64,000 bases of DNA from Geothermovivens sp964644845 (GTDB lineage Bacteria; Zhuqueibacterota; Zhuqueibacteria; Oleimicrobiales; Geothermoviventaceae): contig CAZXXS010000064.1 of NCBI GenBank assembly GCA_964644845.1, forward strand, positions 1-64,000, written 5' to 3'. Under the pieces are notes generated by a model. It ran no database searches and was not told the origin of the DNA. It saw only the letters and a program-made list of their open reading frames with translations. This document shows, in pieces, positions 33,842 through 42,793 of this stretch (its first letter is position 1; each line of letters starts with the position of its first letter). The position numbers were made by a program, and so were the translations under genes.

Positions 33842-35644
33842 ATGCGTGTCGTGCGCGTTGCGTTGTTGCTACTTGTGGTGTCGGCACTGGCCGGTAGCTG
33901 CCTTGGGCCCCGGCCGCAGCCCCCACCTGACCCGGACTGGCCGAAGAAAGTGGTTTGGTATCAGATTTTTCCGGAGCGTTTTCGTAACGGAGATCCAACA
34001 AATGACCCAACCCGGGGCGACGCGGGAATCCGTGACTACCCGGGCTGGCAAATTAGCCCGTGGACGGCGGACTGGTTCGCTCTGACACCGTGGGAGAAGC
34101 AGCGAGACGGAGGGTTCTACGGCATCGTTTTCGACAGGCGTTACGGTGGCGACTTGCAGGGTGTGATCGACGAGCTGGATTACCTGCGTGATCTTGGCAT
34201 TCGCGGAATTTACTTCAACCCGATTTTTGAATCCCCGTCCCTGCACAAGTACGACGCCAGCATGTACCGACACGTGGACAACAACTTTGGTCCCGACCCT
34301 GACGGCGACAGGAAGATCTGGGAATCTGAGGATCCCGCGGACTCAACGACCTGGAAATGGACTGCGGCCGACAAGCTGTTTCTGCGGTTGATCCAGGAGG
34401 CGCACAAGCGGGACATGCGGGTGATCATCGACGGAGTGTTTAACCACGTCGGGAACACCTTCTGGGCATTTCAGGACGTGGTGAAGCACGGACCCAGGTC
34501 CAAATACGCTGACTGGTTCGTGATCAAGCGGTGGGATGATCCCAAGACGCCGGAAAACGAATTCGACTACGCCTGCTGGTGGGGGGTGCGTACGCTGCCG
34601 GAGTTTCGCGAGGACGAGCATGGTCTGGTGGAGGGGCCGCGGAAGCACATTTTCGCGATTACGCGGCGCTGGATGGATCCCAACGGTGACGGCGACCCGT
34701 CGGACGGAGTGGACGGTTGGCGCTTGGATGTTCCAGAAGAAATCAAACCCGATTTTTGGGTGGATTGGTGCGCTCTGGTGCGTAGAATCAATCCGAATGC
34801 CTACACGACCGGCGAGATCTGGGGTGACGCTCAGCCCTGGCTACAGGGTGATCGCTTCACGGCGGTGATGAACTACAAATGGGCTCAGGCCGTTGTCGCT
34901 TACTTCGTGAATCGTGAGCGGAAGATTGCAGCGAGCGAGTTCGACCAGCGACTGGCGCAACTGCGCCAGCGCTACCCCGCCGGAGTCGGCTACGTACTTC
35001 AGAATCTGATCGACAGTCACGACACCGATCGCTTGGCTTCGATGATTGTGAATCCAGACCGCGACTTCGACCGTGACAACAGTCCTCGCTGGAACCCGAA
35101 CTACGACGTCCGTAAACCGCACCCGGACGAGTGGCGCTTGATGCGCCTTGTGGTGCTGTTTCAGATGACCTACGTCGGCGCGCCGATGGTGTACTACGGA
35201 GACGAAGCGGGCATGTGGGGACCCGACGATCCCGACGACCGCAAGCCGATGGTCTGGCCGAACATGAAATTCGCCGACGAAGCTTCACACCCATTGCCCG
35301 GTCACACCCGTCCGCGGGATGCGGTGGCTTTTGACCGCGGATTGTACGCCTGGTACCGGCAGCTTATTCATCTTCGGAACAAACAACCGGTTTTCCAGAC
35401 GGGTGACTACAGGACCCTGCTGGCTGACGACACGCAGGACGTCTTCGTGTTTTCCAGGACGCTCGGTCCGGCAGAGGCCTTGGTGTTTCTGAACCGTTCT
35501 GACGAGCAGCAAACAGTCGAGGTACCGGCCAAGCACGCGCGGTACCGCGATGCTTTCGGGAGAACTGTTTACCGAAGCGAGAACGGCCGAGTGACGGTGA
35601 CTTTGGAGCCGGTGTCGGGCGCGATTTTGCTCGCAGTACGGTAG
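33842..35644 (+). CDS. GH13 alpha-amylase-family enzyme, predicted lipoprotein
   Basis: 600 residues from ATG 33842 (GGAGG five bases upstream). The N-terminus VVRVALLLLVVSALAGSC suggests lipid anchoring at that Cys, although the residue order AGSC departs slightly from the usual lipobox. Catalytic GH13 residues are Asp296 (DGWRLDVPEE), Glu325 (TTGEIWGDA) and Asp394 (LIDSHDTDR); the barrel signature IIDGVFNHVGNTF is also present. The closest activity types are neopullulanase, cyclomaltodextrinase or alpha-amylase; subfamily not resolved. A C-terminal beta domain ends the protein. Probably hydrolyses alpha-glucans at the cell surface. Confidence 0.9.
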   Translation: MRVVRVALLLLVVSALAGSCLGPRPQPPPDPDWPKKVVWYQIFPERFRNGDPTNDPTRGDAGIRDYPGWQISPWTADWFALTPWEKQRDGGFYGIVFDRRYGGDLQGVIDELDYLRDLGIRGIYFNPIFESPSLHKYDASMYRHVDNNFGPDPDGDRKIWESEDPADSTTWKWTAADKLFLRLIQEAHKRDMRVIIDGVFNHVGNTFWAFQDVVKHGPRSKYADWFVIKRWDDPKTPENEFDYACWWGVRTLPEFREDEHGLVEGPRKHIFAITRRWMDPNGDGDPSDGVDGWRLDVPEEIKPDFWVDWCALVRRINPNAYTTGEIWGDAQPWLQGDRFTAVMNYKWAQAVVAYFVNRERKIAASEFDQRLAQLRQRYPAGVGYVLQNLIDSHDTDRLASMIVNPDRDFDRDNSPRWNPNYDVRKPHPDEWRLMRLVVLFQMTYVGAPMVYYGDEAGMWGPDDPDDRKPMVWPNMKFADEASHPLPGHTRPRDAVAFDRGLYAWYRQLIHLRNKQPVFQTGDYRTLLADDTQDVFVFSRTLGPAEALVFLNRSDEQQTVEVPAKHARYRDAFGRTVYRSENGRVTVTLEPVSGAILLAVR

Positions 35645-35977
35645 GACCAGACTCCACATCACGCGTGGACGCACTTGGTGAACTCGACGGTTCCGCCTAC
35701 GCGTGTACCTCTGGTTTTGGCCATCGGGAAAGGGCAGGTGGCTTCTTTGAAGAATTCTCTGACCTGATGTCGAGCGGGTCGCGGCCCGTTAGGACGGCAG
35801 AAGGACGCTGCAGACCGTGGTCTGTGGACAGCGGGATGTGGCATCCGAGGCGGGAGTGAGCTGTACCCTGTTGTCTCCGCGCAGTCCGGGAACTCGCGTT
35901 GATTTTGGTTTGTGCGGCAAGTTGCAACGTTTGTGGGAGAGCGCCCCATTCGTGTGAACCTGACCAGGGAGTGAACC
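35645..35977. other. Intergenic region before the aminopeptidase gene
   Basis: 333 bases with no convincing gene on either strand and no clear terminator. AGGGAG at 35967-35972 serves the GTG at 35978. A TTGATT near 35898 lacks a matching -10. Confidence 0.4.
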
Positions 35978-37096
35978 GTGAAAGATCCGCGTTTCGACAA
36001 ACTGGCCGACGTGATTGTTCGGCACTCGTGCGAGCTGCAACGAGGGGAGAAAATCCTGATCGAGGCTGTCGACGTTCCGGAGGAGTTGACGGTTGCCATC
36101 ATCCGGCGAGCGGTCGAAGCCGGAGGCATCCCATTGGTGACCAGCAAACAGGTGCGCGTGCTTCGGGAGCTTTACCGCAACGCCACAGAGGAAAGCATGC
36201 GGCTTGCCGGCGAGGTGGAGGCCTTCCGAATGCGGCAGGTGCAGGCGTACGTGGCGATTCGCGGGGGACTCAACAGTGCGGAGTACTCGGACGTACCCGA
36301 TGAGAAAATGAAGCTGTACCGGCGTTTCTGGTGGAAACCTGTTCACCAGGAACTTCGAGTTCCGAGGACAAAATGGGTCGTGCTCCGCTACCCTCATCCC
36401 TCGATGGCCCAGCAAGCTAACATGAGTACCGAAGCCTTTGAAGACTTTTACTTCCGTGTGTGCACGCTGGACTACGCGAAAATGGCCCGAGCGATGATTC
36501 CCCTCAAGGAGCGAATGGAAGCCGCAGACAAGGTGCGTATTCTGGGGCCCGGTACGGATCTGAGCTTTTCGATCCGCGGCATTCCAGCTGTGCCGTGTGC
36601 TGGTGAGCGGAACCTTCCAGATGGCGAAGTCTTCACGGCACCGGTTCGGGACTCGGTAGAGGGAACAGTACAATTCAACACACCGACCGTCTACCAGGGT
36701 GTGACATTCGAGAACGTTCGTCTTGTGTTTAGGAGCGGCAAGATCGTCCAGGCTACCGCTGGCGACAAAACGGAGCAACTCAACAAGATTCTGGACAGCG
36801 ACGACGGCGCCCGGTACACGGGCGAATTCTCCTTCGGATTGAACCCTCACATCCTGCAGCCCATGAAGGACATCCTGTTCGACGAGAAAATCGCCGGTTC
36901 TTTTCACCTCACTCCTGGGCAAGCTTACGACGAAGCAGACAACGGCAACCGGTCTGAGATCCACTGGGACATGGTTTGCATTCAAAGGCCCGAGTACGGT
37001 GGTGGTGAGATTTGGCTGGACGATGAGCTGATCCGGAAGGATGGGCGTTTTGTGCCCAAAGACCTTCAAGGACTGAACCCAGAGAATCTCGTGTAG
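35978..37096 (+). CDS. M29-family metalloaminopeptidase
   Basis: 372 residues. M29 enzymes (AmpS/PepS, aminopeptidase T) remove N-terminal residues using two metal ions. Conserved regions with metal ligands are PCAGERNLPDGEVFTAP (Glu), ARYTGEFSFGLN (Glu), GSFHLTPGQAY (His) and SEIHWDMVC (His and Asp). The N-terminal domain includes KLADVIVRHSCELQRGEK, as in the family. GTG 35978 has AGGGAG five bases upstream. No signal peptide, so cytoplasmic. It is monocistronic as far as visible. Confidence 0.9.
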   Translation: MKDPRFDKLADVIVRHSCELQRGEKILIEAVDVPEELTVAIIRRAVEAGGIPLVTSKQVRVLRELYRNATEESMRLAGEVEAFRMRQVQAYVAIRGGLNSAEYSDVPDEKMKLYRRFWWKPVHQELRVPRTKWVVLRYPHPSMAQQANMSTEAFEDFYFRVCTLDYAKMARAMIPLKERMEAADKVRILGPGTDLSFSIRGIPAVPCAGERNLPDGEVFTAPVRDSVEGTVQFNTPTVYQGVTFENVRLVFRSGKIVQATAGDKTEQLNKILDSDDGARYTGEFSFGLNPHILQPMKDILFDEKIAGSFHLTPGQAYDEADNGNRSEIHWDMVCIQRPEYGGGEIWLDDELIRKDGRFVPKDLQGLNPENLV

Positions 37097-37717
37097 CGGG
37101 ATTTGTCGACCGATCGCTGTCCTCCATTGGTTCGTGTGTTGCCTGGTGGAAAGCCTACGGCATGCGTGGGTTCTTCGTCGCGAGCGCGCCGGAAATGCCC
37201 CATTCGCCATTTCCTGACCTGCCAGTCCCATGCTGCCTTTCCGGTCGATCGCCGGTGTCTGGCAAGAATGTGTGTCCATTTGTGGCTGCTCTGAGGGGTG
37301 AGCGTTGCGTTCGCGATCGAGGCGCAAGTGACCGCGCAAGGGCAGAGGAACCCGGGAGCAGCTGCGGTTGTTTTTCAAGCCGAACTTTGCTACATTGACA
37401 GTGCCGATGACCGGTGAAACCACCAGGGGCGAAATTCGCTCTGGCATCTGGTGTGCGTGTAGGGGCCGTTGTCGAAGCCGCGTGGGTTCTGCAGAAGTCC
37501 GTTGTACCCTGCGGCGGGACCGATGCAGGCCGAAGCCGCCTTCTTGCCCGGACGACGACCTTGCGGAACGTGCACCACAGAAGGCATTTTCCGGGTTGAG
37601 GTGACAACGAGATCCACTGCCCAAGGCGTGCCCAGATAGCGAGAGCGCCGAGGTTTGGCGAGGAAGGGTTGAGGTGCCGGCGAAATTTGCGGAGATCCGG
37701 CAAAAGAGGAGGTGTAC
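37097..37717. other. Long non-coding region before the isomerase-like gene
   Basis: About 620 bases. Open frames on either strand have no recognisable product and no ribosome binding sites. A possible promoter lies at 37368-37396, which would leave a leader of about 315 bases before the gene at 37718. I could not match that leader to RNase P RNA, tmRNA, SRP RNA or a common riboswitch. The end has AGGAGG at 37707-37712. Confidence 0.45.
37368..37396 (+). promoter_or_regulatory. Candidate promoter with a long leader
   Basis: TTGTTT at 37368-37373 and TACATT at 37391-37396 are 17 bases apart in an AT-richer patch. The next gene starts about 315 bases downstream. Confidence 0.35.
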
Positions 37718-38563
37718 GTGGGTGCCGAAAGAGCTCAGCTGAGTTTCACCACTCTGGCCTGTCCCGACTGGCCTCTCGAACAGGTGTTGAGGCGCGCGGT
37801 CGAGTACGGGTACGGTGGGGTGGAGTTCAGAGGTCTGCTGGACCAGGTGGACATTACGTTGCGACCCGAGTTCCGTGGAACGCGGTTGAAAGAGACGGCT
37901 CGCCTCTTGCGTGAGGCGGGCCTTAAGGTCCCTGCGCTTGGGTCTTCGGTGCACTGTCTTCCCCCGCAGGACTCGGAAAGGTGGCGCCAGGAAGACGACG
38001 AATTTCGGCGCTACCTGGAGGTGGCCGCTGCACTGGGCTCACCGGCCATCCGTCTGTTTGGCGGCACGATCCCTGACGGGGTTTCCCCGGAGGACGCAGT
38101 CAAGATGGCAGGAGACCGGCTGGGGCAGTTGGCCGAGGCTGCAGCAGAGGCCGGAACAGATGTGGTGGTAGAGAGCCACGACAGCTTTTCGCGAAGCAAA
38201 GACCTGCGGGCTGTTCTGCAAGCGGCCAACCATTCCGGGGCCCGAGCCCTGTGGGACGTGTTCAACAGCCAAATTCCTGGCGAAGAAACGCTTAAGGACA
38301 GCTACGAAGCGATCAAGCCTTGGCTTCAGCACCTTCACATCAAGGACGGCGTGATCAAAGGAAGCCGGTGGGTGTACACCCCGATGGGCGAGGGGCAGAT
38401 CGCCTACGATGACGTGTTCGCCTGGCTCAAACGAGATGGCTACACGGGCTGGCTGTCCGTGGAGTGGGAGAAGCGCTGGCATCCGGAACTGGCACCTCCT
38501 GAGGAAATTCTGCCCCAGTACGCTGCAGCCATTCGCGAGCTTTGGGAACATGCTGGAGCCTGA
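37718..38563 (+). CDS. Sugar phosphate isomerase/epimerase-like TIM barrel
   Basis: 281 residues. AP-endonuclease-2/xylose-isomerase-like barrel (COG1082). Metal-binding candidates are Glu in YGGVEFRG, Glu in VVVESHDSF, Asp/His in LQHLHIKDG and Glu in WLSVEWEKRW. The family includes inosose dehydratases, hydroxypyruvate isomerases and keto-sugar epimerases, so the reaction is open. GTG 37718 is chosen since AGGAGG at 37707-37712 lies five bases before it, while GTG 37712 overlaps that site. Its last 14 bases overlap the start of the next gene. Confidence 0.8.
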   Translation: MGAERAQLSFTTLACPDWPLEQVLRRAVEYGYGGVEFRGLLDQVDITLRPEFRGTRLKETARLLREAGLKVPALGSSVHCLPPQDSERWRQEDDEFRRYLEVAAALGSPAIRLFGGTIPDGVSPEDAVKMAGDRLGQLAEAAAEAGTDVVVESHDSFSRSKDLRAVLQAANHSGARALWDVFNSQIPGEETLKDSYEAIKPWLQHLHIKDGVIKGSRWVYTPMGEGQIAYDDVFAWLKRDGYTGWLSVEWEKRWHPELAPPEEILPQYAAAIRELWEHAGA

Positions 38564-39011
38564 TGGCAGCGGCGGGCAGCCGCGCGCGTGGAGACTCGTT
38601 GGGCGTGCGGCTTTCACACTGGTGGGCCTCACGGTCCTTTTTGCTGCAGACGACTGGCTGCTCATCCTTCTGGCCGAGCAGCTGAAGGTGGGCCCTTTCC
38701 CGATGCTCGCTTACGTGGGTGCTGGGCTCGGGGTCGCGGTTACCAACGGCCTCCTGGCTCTGGCCGTGTACAGGGTGATGAAGAGAAAACCGGTCTCCGG
38801 CGCGGAAGGACTTGTGGGCGAAACGGCCATTGCTCTGCACGACTTTCGTGGGCAAGGGCTCGTGCGTTTGCACGGCGAAACCTGGACAGCGGTCGTCTCT
38901 GGACGGGTTCGGAAGGGACAACGCCTGGTTGTGGAGGCTGTGGAGGGGTTGGAGGTGCACGTTCGAGCTCAGAAAATGGAAAGCGGCTTGTCGCGGGGCG
39001 AGGTAGCGTAG
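38550..39011 (+). CDS. Short NfeD-like membrane protein
   Basis: 153 residues. Two membrane helices (AAFTLVGLTVLFAADDW with LLILLAEQL, and LAYVGAGLGVAVTNGLLALAV) precede a soluble OB-fold NfeD C-terminal domain (GLVGETAIALHDF, GLVRLHGETWTAVV, RKGQRLVVEAVEGLEVHV). The same signature ends the full-length NfeD encoded at 47174-48496 on the other strand. This protein lacks the protease domain. Partners of NfeD are stomatin/slipin proteins; here none is adjacent. ATG 38550 overlaps the preceding gene, suggesting translational coupling. Confidence 0.78.
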   Translation: MLEPDGSGGQPRAWRLVGRAAFTLVGLTVLFAADDWLLILLAEQLKVGPFPMLAYVGAGLGVAVTNGLLALAVYRVMKRKPVSGAEGLVGETAIALHDFRGQGLVRLHGETWTAVVSGRVRKGQRLVVEAVEGLEVHVRAQKMESGLSRGEVA

Positions 39012-39252
39012 CCAACTGCACACGACGAATGTGCTGCCTGGACCGGCACGGGTCGAGCGTGAGAAAACGAACGGCCCCGGCATCATGTCGATCTGCTCCG
39101 TGAGGACGAAGGGCAGCAATCGCTGCGGTGTGGGCAAATGGCGAGAACCTGACGTGCCAGGAAGCGACTTGACAGTGGGATGCCTGCCTGACCAGCAAGA
39201 TGAGGACGCTTTTCCCTGTTCGAACTGAAGCGAAGCTGTGAGGAGGTAGGAT

Positions 39253-40671
39253 TTGGTTGTAGAGGGTGTACAAGCACTTACGGGACTGTTGCCGCTGCTT
39301 TCCGGACTCGCGGTTGCAGGTGAAATGCTCGCGCGCAGAGGACGTCGCTTCGGGGTGGTTGAGGGCACGGCGGAACTTGCCGAAAGGGAGGCACGACGTT
39401 CAGCACCGTGGATTCGGGAAGGGATCATCTACGAAGTTTTCCCCAGGGTCTTCACACCCGAAGGTACGCTCGGAGGCGTGACGGAAAGACTGCCGCAACT
39501 TGCTGAGCTCGGCGTGAACATCCTGTGGCTTATGCCCATCCACCCGATCGGTGTAAAGGGCCGAAAGGGGCGTCTGGGGTCACCTTACGCTGTGCGAAAT
39601 TACTTTGAAGTTCACCCCGATCTCGGGACAAAAGACGATCTCCGAAAGCTGGTCAACAAGGCGCATGCCCTTGGAATGCGGGTAATTCTGGATTTCGTCG
39701 CCAACCACGTTGCGCTCGACTACGACGCGCCTGGTGTGGAAGATGGCTGGTTCCGCCGCGACCGGGCCCGAAGGGTGGCGGATTGGACGGATGTGGTAGA
39801 GTGGGACTACGGAGTACGCCAGGTGTGGGATTACGTGACCCGGGCGCTGGAGTACTGGGTCGAAGCGTGCGACGTGGATGGCTACCGCTGTGACGTGGCT
39901 GGTTTGGTGCCCCTGAAATTCTGGGAACACGCCCGCGAGCGCCTGGAGCGGCTCAAACCCGAGATCTTTCTGCTTGCTGAATGGTCGGACCCCCGAATGC
40001 ACCTGAACGCATTCGACGCCACTTACGACTGGACCCTTTACGACGTTCTCGTCGACGTGCGAAATGGCCGTCTGCCAGCCAGCACTGTGCTGGACGTTCT
40101 GCTTCGCGAACAGCAGACTTTTCCGCGTGGGGCTCTGCGGCTTCGATTTCTTGAGAATCACGACGAGAAGCGAAGCGCCGACGTGTTTGGGCTGGACACC
40201 TTCGAGCCGTACGCGACCCTCATTTTCACGCTCAGCGGCATTCCACTCATCTACAACGGCCAGGAGTACGGCGACGACGTGCGTCCTTCGCTCTTCGAGG
40301 CGACTCAGATGCTCCAGGAGCCGGTGAACCCGATCGTGCCCAGGGTCTACCGGGAGCTGATTCGGATGCGGCGTGAACATCCGGTTTTCCGGGACGGTGA
40401 TTTCACAGTTCTCACCAACGACGTGCCAGGCAAAATTGTGACCTTCGCGCGCAGCAGCGAACATGAAGCGGCCGTGGTGGTGCTGAACTTCAACAACAGC
40501 ACGACTCTGGTGAACGTGTACATCCCGGAGTCCCTGCGCAAGGGACGCGAGGACTGGCTTTTCCACTTCCACAAATGGCAAGCTCTGAGACTCTTTCGAC
40601 GCGAGAAGCTGACGTTCGAGCTTGAACCTTACGAATCTGTTGTCATGCTCGGTGAGCCAGAGGCACCGTGA
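39253..40671 (+). CDS. GH13 alpha-amylase-family enzyme with an N-terminal hydrophobic segment
   Basis: 472 residues from TTG 39253 (AGGAGG at 39239-39244). Residues 5-25 (GVQALTGLLPLLSGLAVAGE) form a hydrophobic stretch that could be an uncleaved anchor or a signal. The barrel starts at IIYEVFPRVFT. Catalytic residues are Asp214 (GYRCDVAGLVP), Glu243 (LLAEWSDPR) and Asp304 (FLENHDEKR); VILDFVANHVA is the first conserved region. The C-terminal domain is short. It differs from the GH13 lipoprotein in size and motif detail, so the two are not recent duplicates. Substrate: probably alpha-glucans; subfamily not resolved. Confidence 0.88.
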   Translation: MVVEGVQALTGLLPLLSGLAVAGEMLARRGRRFGVVEGTAELAEREARRSAPWIREGIIYEVFPRVFTPEGTLGGVTERLPQLAELGVNILWLMPIHPIGVKGRKGRLGSPYAVRNYFEVHPDLGTKDDLRKLVNKAHALGMRVILDFVANHVALDYDAPGVEDGWFRRDRARRVADWTDVVEWDYGVRQVWDYVTRALEYWVEACDVDGYRCDVAGLVPLKFWEHARERLERLKPEIFLLAEWSDPRMHLNAFDATYDWTLYDVLVDVRNGRLPASTVLDVLLREQQTFPRGALRLRFLENHDEKRSADVFGLDTFEPYATLIFTLSGIPLIYNGQEYGDDVRPSLFEATQMLQEPVNPIVPRVYRELIRMRREHPVFRDGDFTVLTNDVPGKIVTFARSSEHEAAVVVLNFNNSTTLVNVYIPESLRKGREDWLFHFHKWQALRLFRREKLTFELEPYESVVMLGEPEAP

Positions 40672-40795
40672 GGAACCTGGCGGTCCAAACGTCGTTGCAC
40701 CTTGGGACGGGTGTGGGAAGTTGGGCAGTCGCAGTCGTTGTAGCTTTCCGGGAGGAAAAGCGGCTTAGAGGTGTGCCGCAAAGGAGGGAACGACG

Positions 40796-41587
40796 GTGGA
40801 GAGAAGACGCTACCCTCGTTACATGATTTCGAAAGACATTACGCCAATTCTCGAGGGCTGGGAGTACGTGCCCAACGACATTAACGTTCGACGCATCCAC
40901 GGACTGGACGGACGGGACAAGGTACAGCTGCGCATCGACCTTGGCCTGATGCAAATGGAGCTCGATGGGCGACCCGATGGCCAGCGACCGCACGGAAAAG
41001 AGTCCTTGCTCGACTACTTTGAGTCGCTTCTGCGGGAGCACATCGAGCGTTACGGTTCGGACGAACAATTTTCTCTGAACGCCGACGATTTGATCGAGTT
41101 GCAGCGTGAAGGCATCCAGTACTACCACCGTTACATCAGTCTCCTGCATCTCGGCGACTACCCCCGCGTCATTCGCGACACAGAGCGCAACCTCAGGCTT
41201 TTTGATTTCGTGCGTCGCTACGCCGAGGACGAGGACGACAAGTGGTCGTTCGACCAGTACCGGCCCTACGTCCTGATGATTCGCGCGCGGGCAAAGGGCA
41301 TGCTGGCTTTGGAGCGCAAGGAGTACAGCCAGGCTCTGGAAGCGATTCGGGAGGCGATTGAAGAGATTGAGGACTTTTTGCGTGAGTACGTAGACGAGGA
41401 CTCGCTGGAGGAAAACAACGAGATCCAGGTCCTCCGGGAATGGGCGGAACAAATTGAACGCGACCGTCCGCTGACACCCCGTGAACGGCTGTCGCGCGAG
41501 CTGGAAGAGGCTGTGCGACGGGAAGAGTACGAGAGGGCTGCAAAGCTTCGGGATCAGCTTCGTCGCCTGAACGCGCGGGAAGACTGA
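40796..41587 (+). CDS. UVR-motif protein of unknown function
   Basis: 263 residues. The C-terminus ends in a UvrB/UvrC-type motif (LSRELEEAVRREEYERAAKL), an interaction helix pair found in UvrB, UvrC, ClpC and McsA. The front (residues 1-60) contains VPNDINVRRIHGLDGRDKVQLRIDLG, followed by a Tyr/Arg-rich helical part with TPR-like character (QREGIQYYHRYISLLHLGDYPRVIRD). A similar architecture is known as a conserved hypothetical protein in several phyla. GTG 40796 has AAAGGAGGG upstream. The next gene begins 16 bases later. Function not known. Confidence 0.72.
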   Translation: MERRRYPRYMISKDITPILEGWEYVPNDINVRRIHGLDGRDKVQLRIDLGLMQMELDGRPDGQRPHGKESLLDYFESLLREHIERYGSDEQFSLNADDLIELQREGIQYYHRYISLLHLGDYPRVIRDTERNLRLFDFVRRYAEDEDDKWSFDQYRPYVLMIRARAKGMLALERKEYSQALEAIREAIEEIEDFLREYVDEDSLEENNEIQVLREWAEQIERDRPLTPRERLSRELEEAVRREEYERAAKLRDQLRRLNARED

Positions 41588-41603
41588 CACCAGGAGGAGG
41601 GTC

Positions 41604-42644
41604 ATGGGGCTCGAAGAGCGCAAGGTGGCCATGCTGCTTGCCGACAAGTTTCAGGACGAGGAGGCCACAGACCCGAAACGGTTCCTTGAAGAACACGGCG
41701 TAGAAGTTGAAGTGGTTGGCATCCGGAAGGGGGAGATTACCGGCAAGAACGGCCGTGCGCGGATCCGAATCGACAGGACCATCGACGAGGTGACACCTGC
41801 GGCGTACGATGCCGTGATCATCCCCGGTGGCTCGTCGCCGGAAAGACTCCGCGTCAACGATGAGGTTGTGCGCTTTGTGCAGCTTTTTTGGGAAACTGGC
41901 AGGCCAATTGCCGCCATTTGTCACGGTCCCCAGGTGCTGATTTCGGCTGGGCTTTTGAGTGGCAAGCGAGTGACCAGCTACGTCGGGATTCGCGACGACG
42001 TGAAACTGGCCGGAGCCAGCTGGTTGGACGAGCCCCTTGTGCGGGACGGCCAGCTCATTACCTCCCGGGTGCCTCAAGATTTGCCAAAATTCAACGAAGC
42101 AATTCTTGAAGCCTTAACAGAACTCGACGCGCGCGAGAAATGGGAAATTGGTCCGGACACCGATCCGTTAGACGCGTTGCGCGTGGCTGTGTCGAGGGAA
42201 AAGGGCGCACACGATTTCTACAAGGCTGCGGCTGAGCAATTTGGCGACGACCGTCTCGGAAACAAGTTCCAGTACCTGGCTGCGATTGAAAAGGAGCACT
42301 GGGACAATTTAACGGAGCTCTACCGCAAAGCGTCGGGAGGCAAAGAGCCTGAGCTGGTTGTGCATGAGAACGAGCTCGGCAGGCAGCGGATCACGCCTGA
42401 CCTGACGCCAAAACAGGCGACAGAGATGGCCATCCGCGCGGAAGAAATGGCCTACAAATTCTACAAGCGCGCGGCGGATCTGGCGCGTAATGAAAAGGCA
42501 AAAGAGTTGTTCTTGCATCTCGCTTCCGAAGAGCTGGAGCACAAACGACTGTTGTCCCACGATTTGGCTGCGGACGAGGGTGGGCGCAGCTTCCAGGCAG
42601 CAACCTACTTCGACATCCCGCCCGGGACGGAAGGACTGTGGTAA
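41604..42644 (+). CDS. DJ-1/PfpI-type protein fused to a ferritin-like diiron domain
   Basis: 346 residues. Residues 5-175 are a PfpI/DJ-1 glutamine amidotransferase-like domain with the nucleophile Cys106 in AAICHGPQ and Glu19/20 nearby. Residues about 188-330 read as a rubrerythrin-type four-helix bundle with two E...ExxH sets: Glu199 with E229-x-x-H232, and Glu280 with E310-x-x-H313, each followed or preceded by the FYK(A/R)AA pattern. The whole suggests a peroxide or stress-defence protein: a Cys-based sensor or deglycase linked to an iron-oxidising bundle. It follows the UVR gene in one operon. GGAGGAGG precedes ATG 41604. Confidence 0.85.
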   Translation: MGLEERKVAMLLADKFQDEEATDPKRFLEEHGVEVEVVGIRKGEITGKNGRARIRIDRTIDEVTPAAYDAVIIPGGSSPERLRVNDEVVRFVQLFWETGRPIAAICHGPQVLISAGLLSGKRVTSYVGIRDDVKLAGASWLDEPLVRDGQLITSRVPQDLPKFNEAILEALTELDAREKWEIGPDTDPLDALRVAVSREKGAHDFYKAAAEQFGDDRLGNKFQYLAAIEKEHWDNLTELYRKASGGKEPELVVHENELGRQRITPDLTPKQATEMAIRAEEMAYKFYKRAADLARNEKAKELFLHLASEELEHKRLLSHDLAADEGGRSFQAATYFDIPPGTEGLW

Positions 42645-42793
42645 CACCGGGAGTTTGACGATGTAACTGCGAGAAAGCTCAGGTCTGCGGAGGGGGTTCG
42701 GACCGTACTCCTGACCTGGCGCGCTTACGACGAGACATCCGCGAGAGGGCTTGAGGTAGGGAACCCTGCTGTGAAGCCAAAGAGGTCGCGAGG

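Noticed and set aside
37240..37375. Possible terminator with ACCGC/GCGGT arms and a T run
   Set aside because: The stem is only five pairs with a loop of nearly 30 bases, so it is too weak to report.
35789..37954. Minus-strand frame of about 720 codons across the aminopeptidase gene
   Set aside because: The plus-strand M29 gene is clearly real with all its metal ligands; the antisense frame shows no motif and spans an intergenic region.
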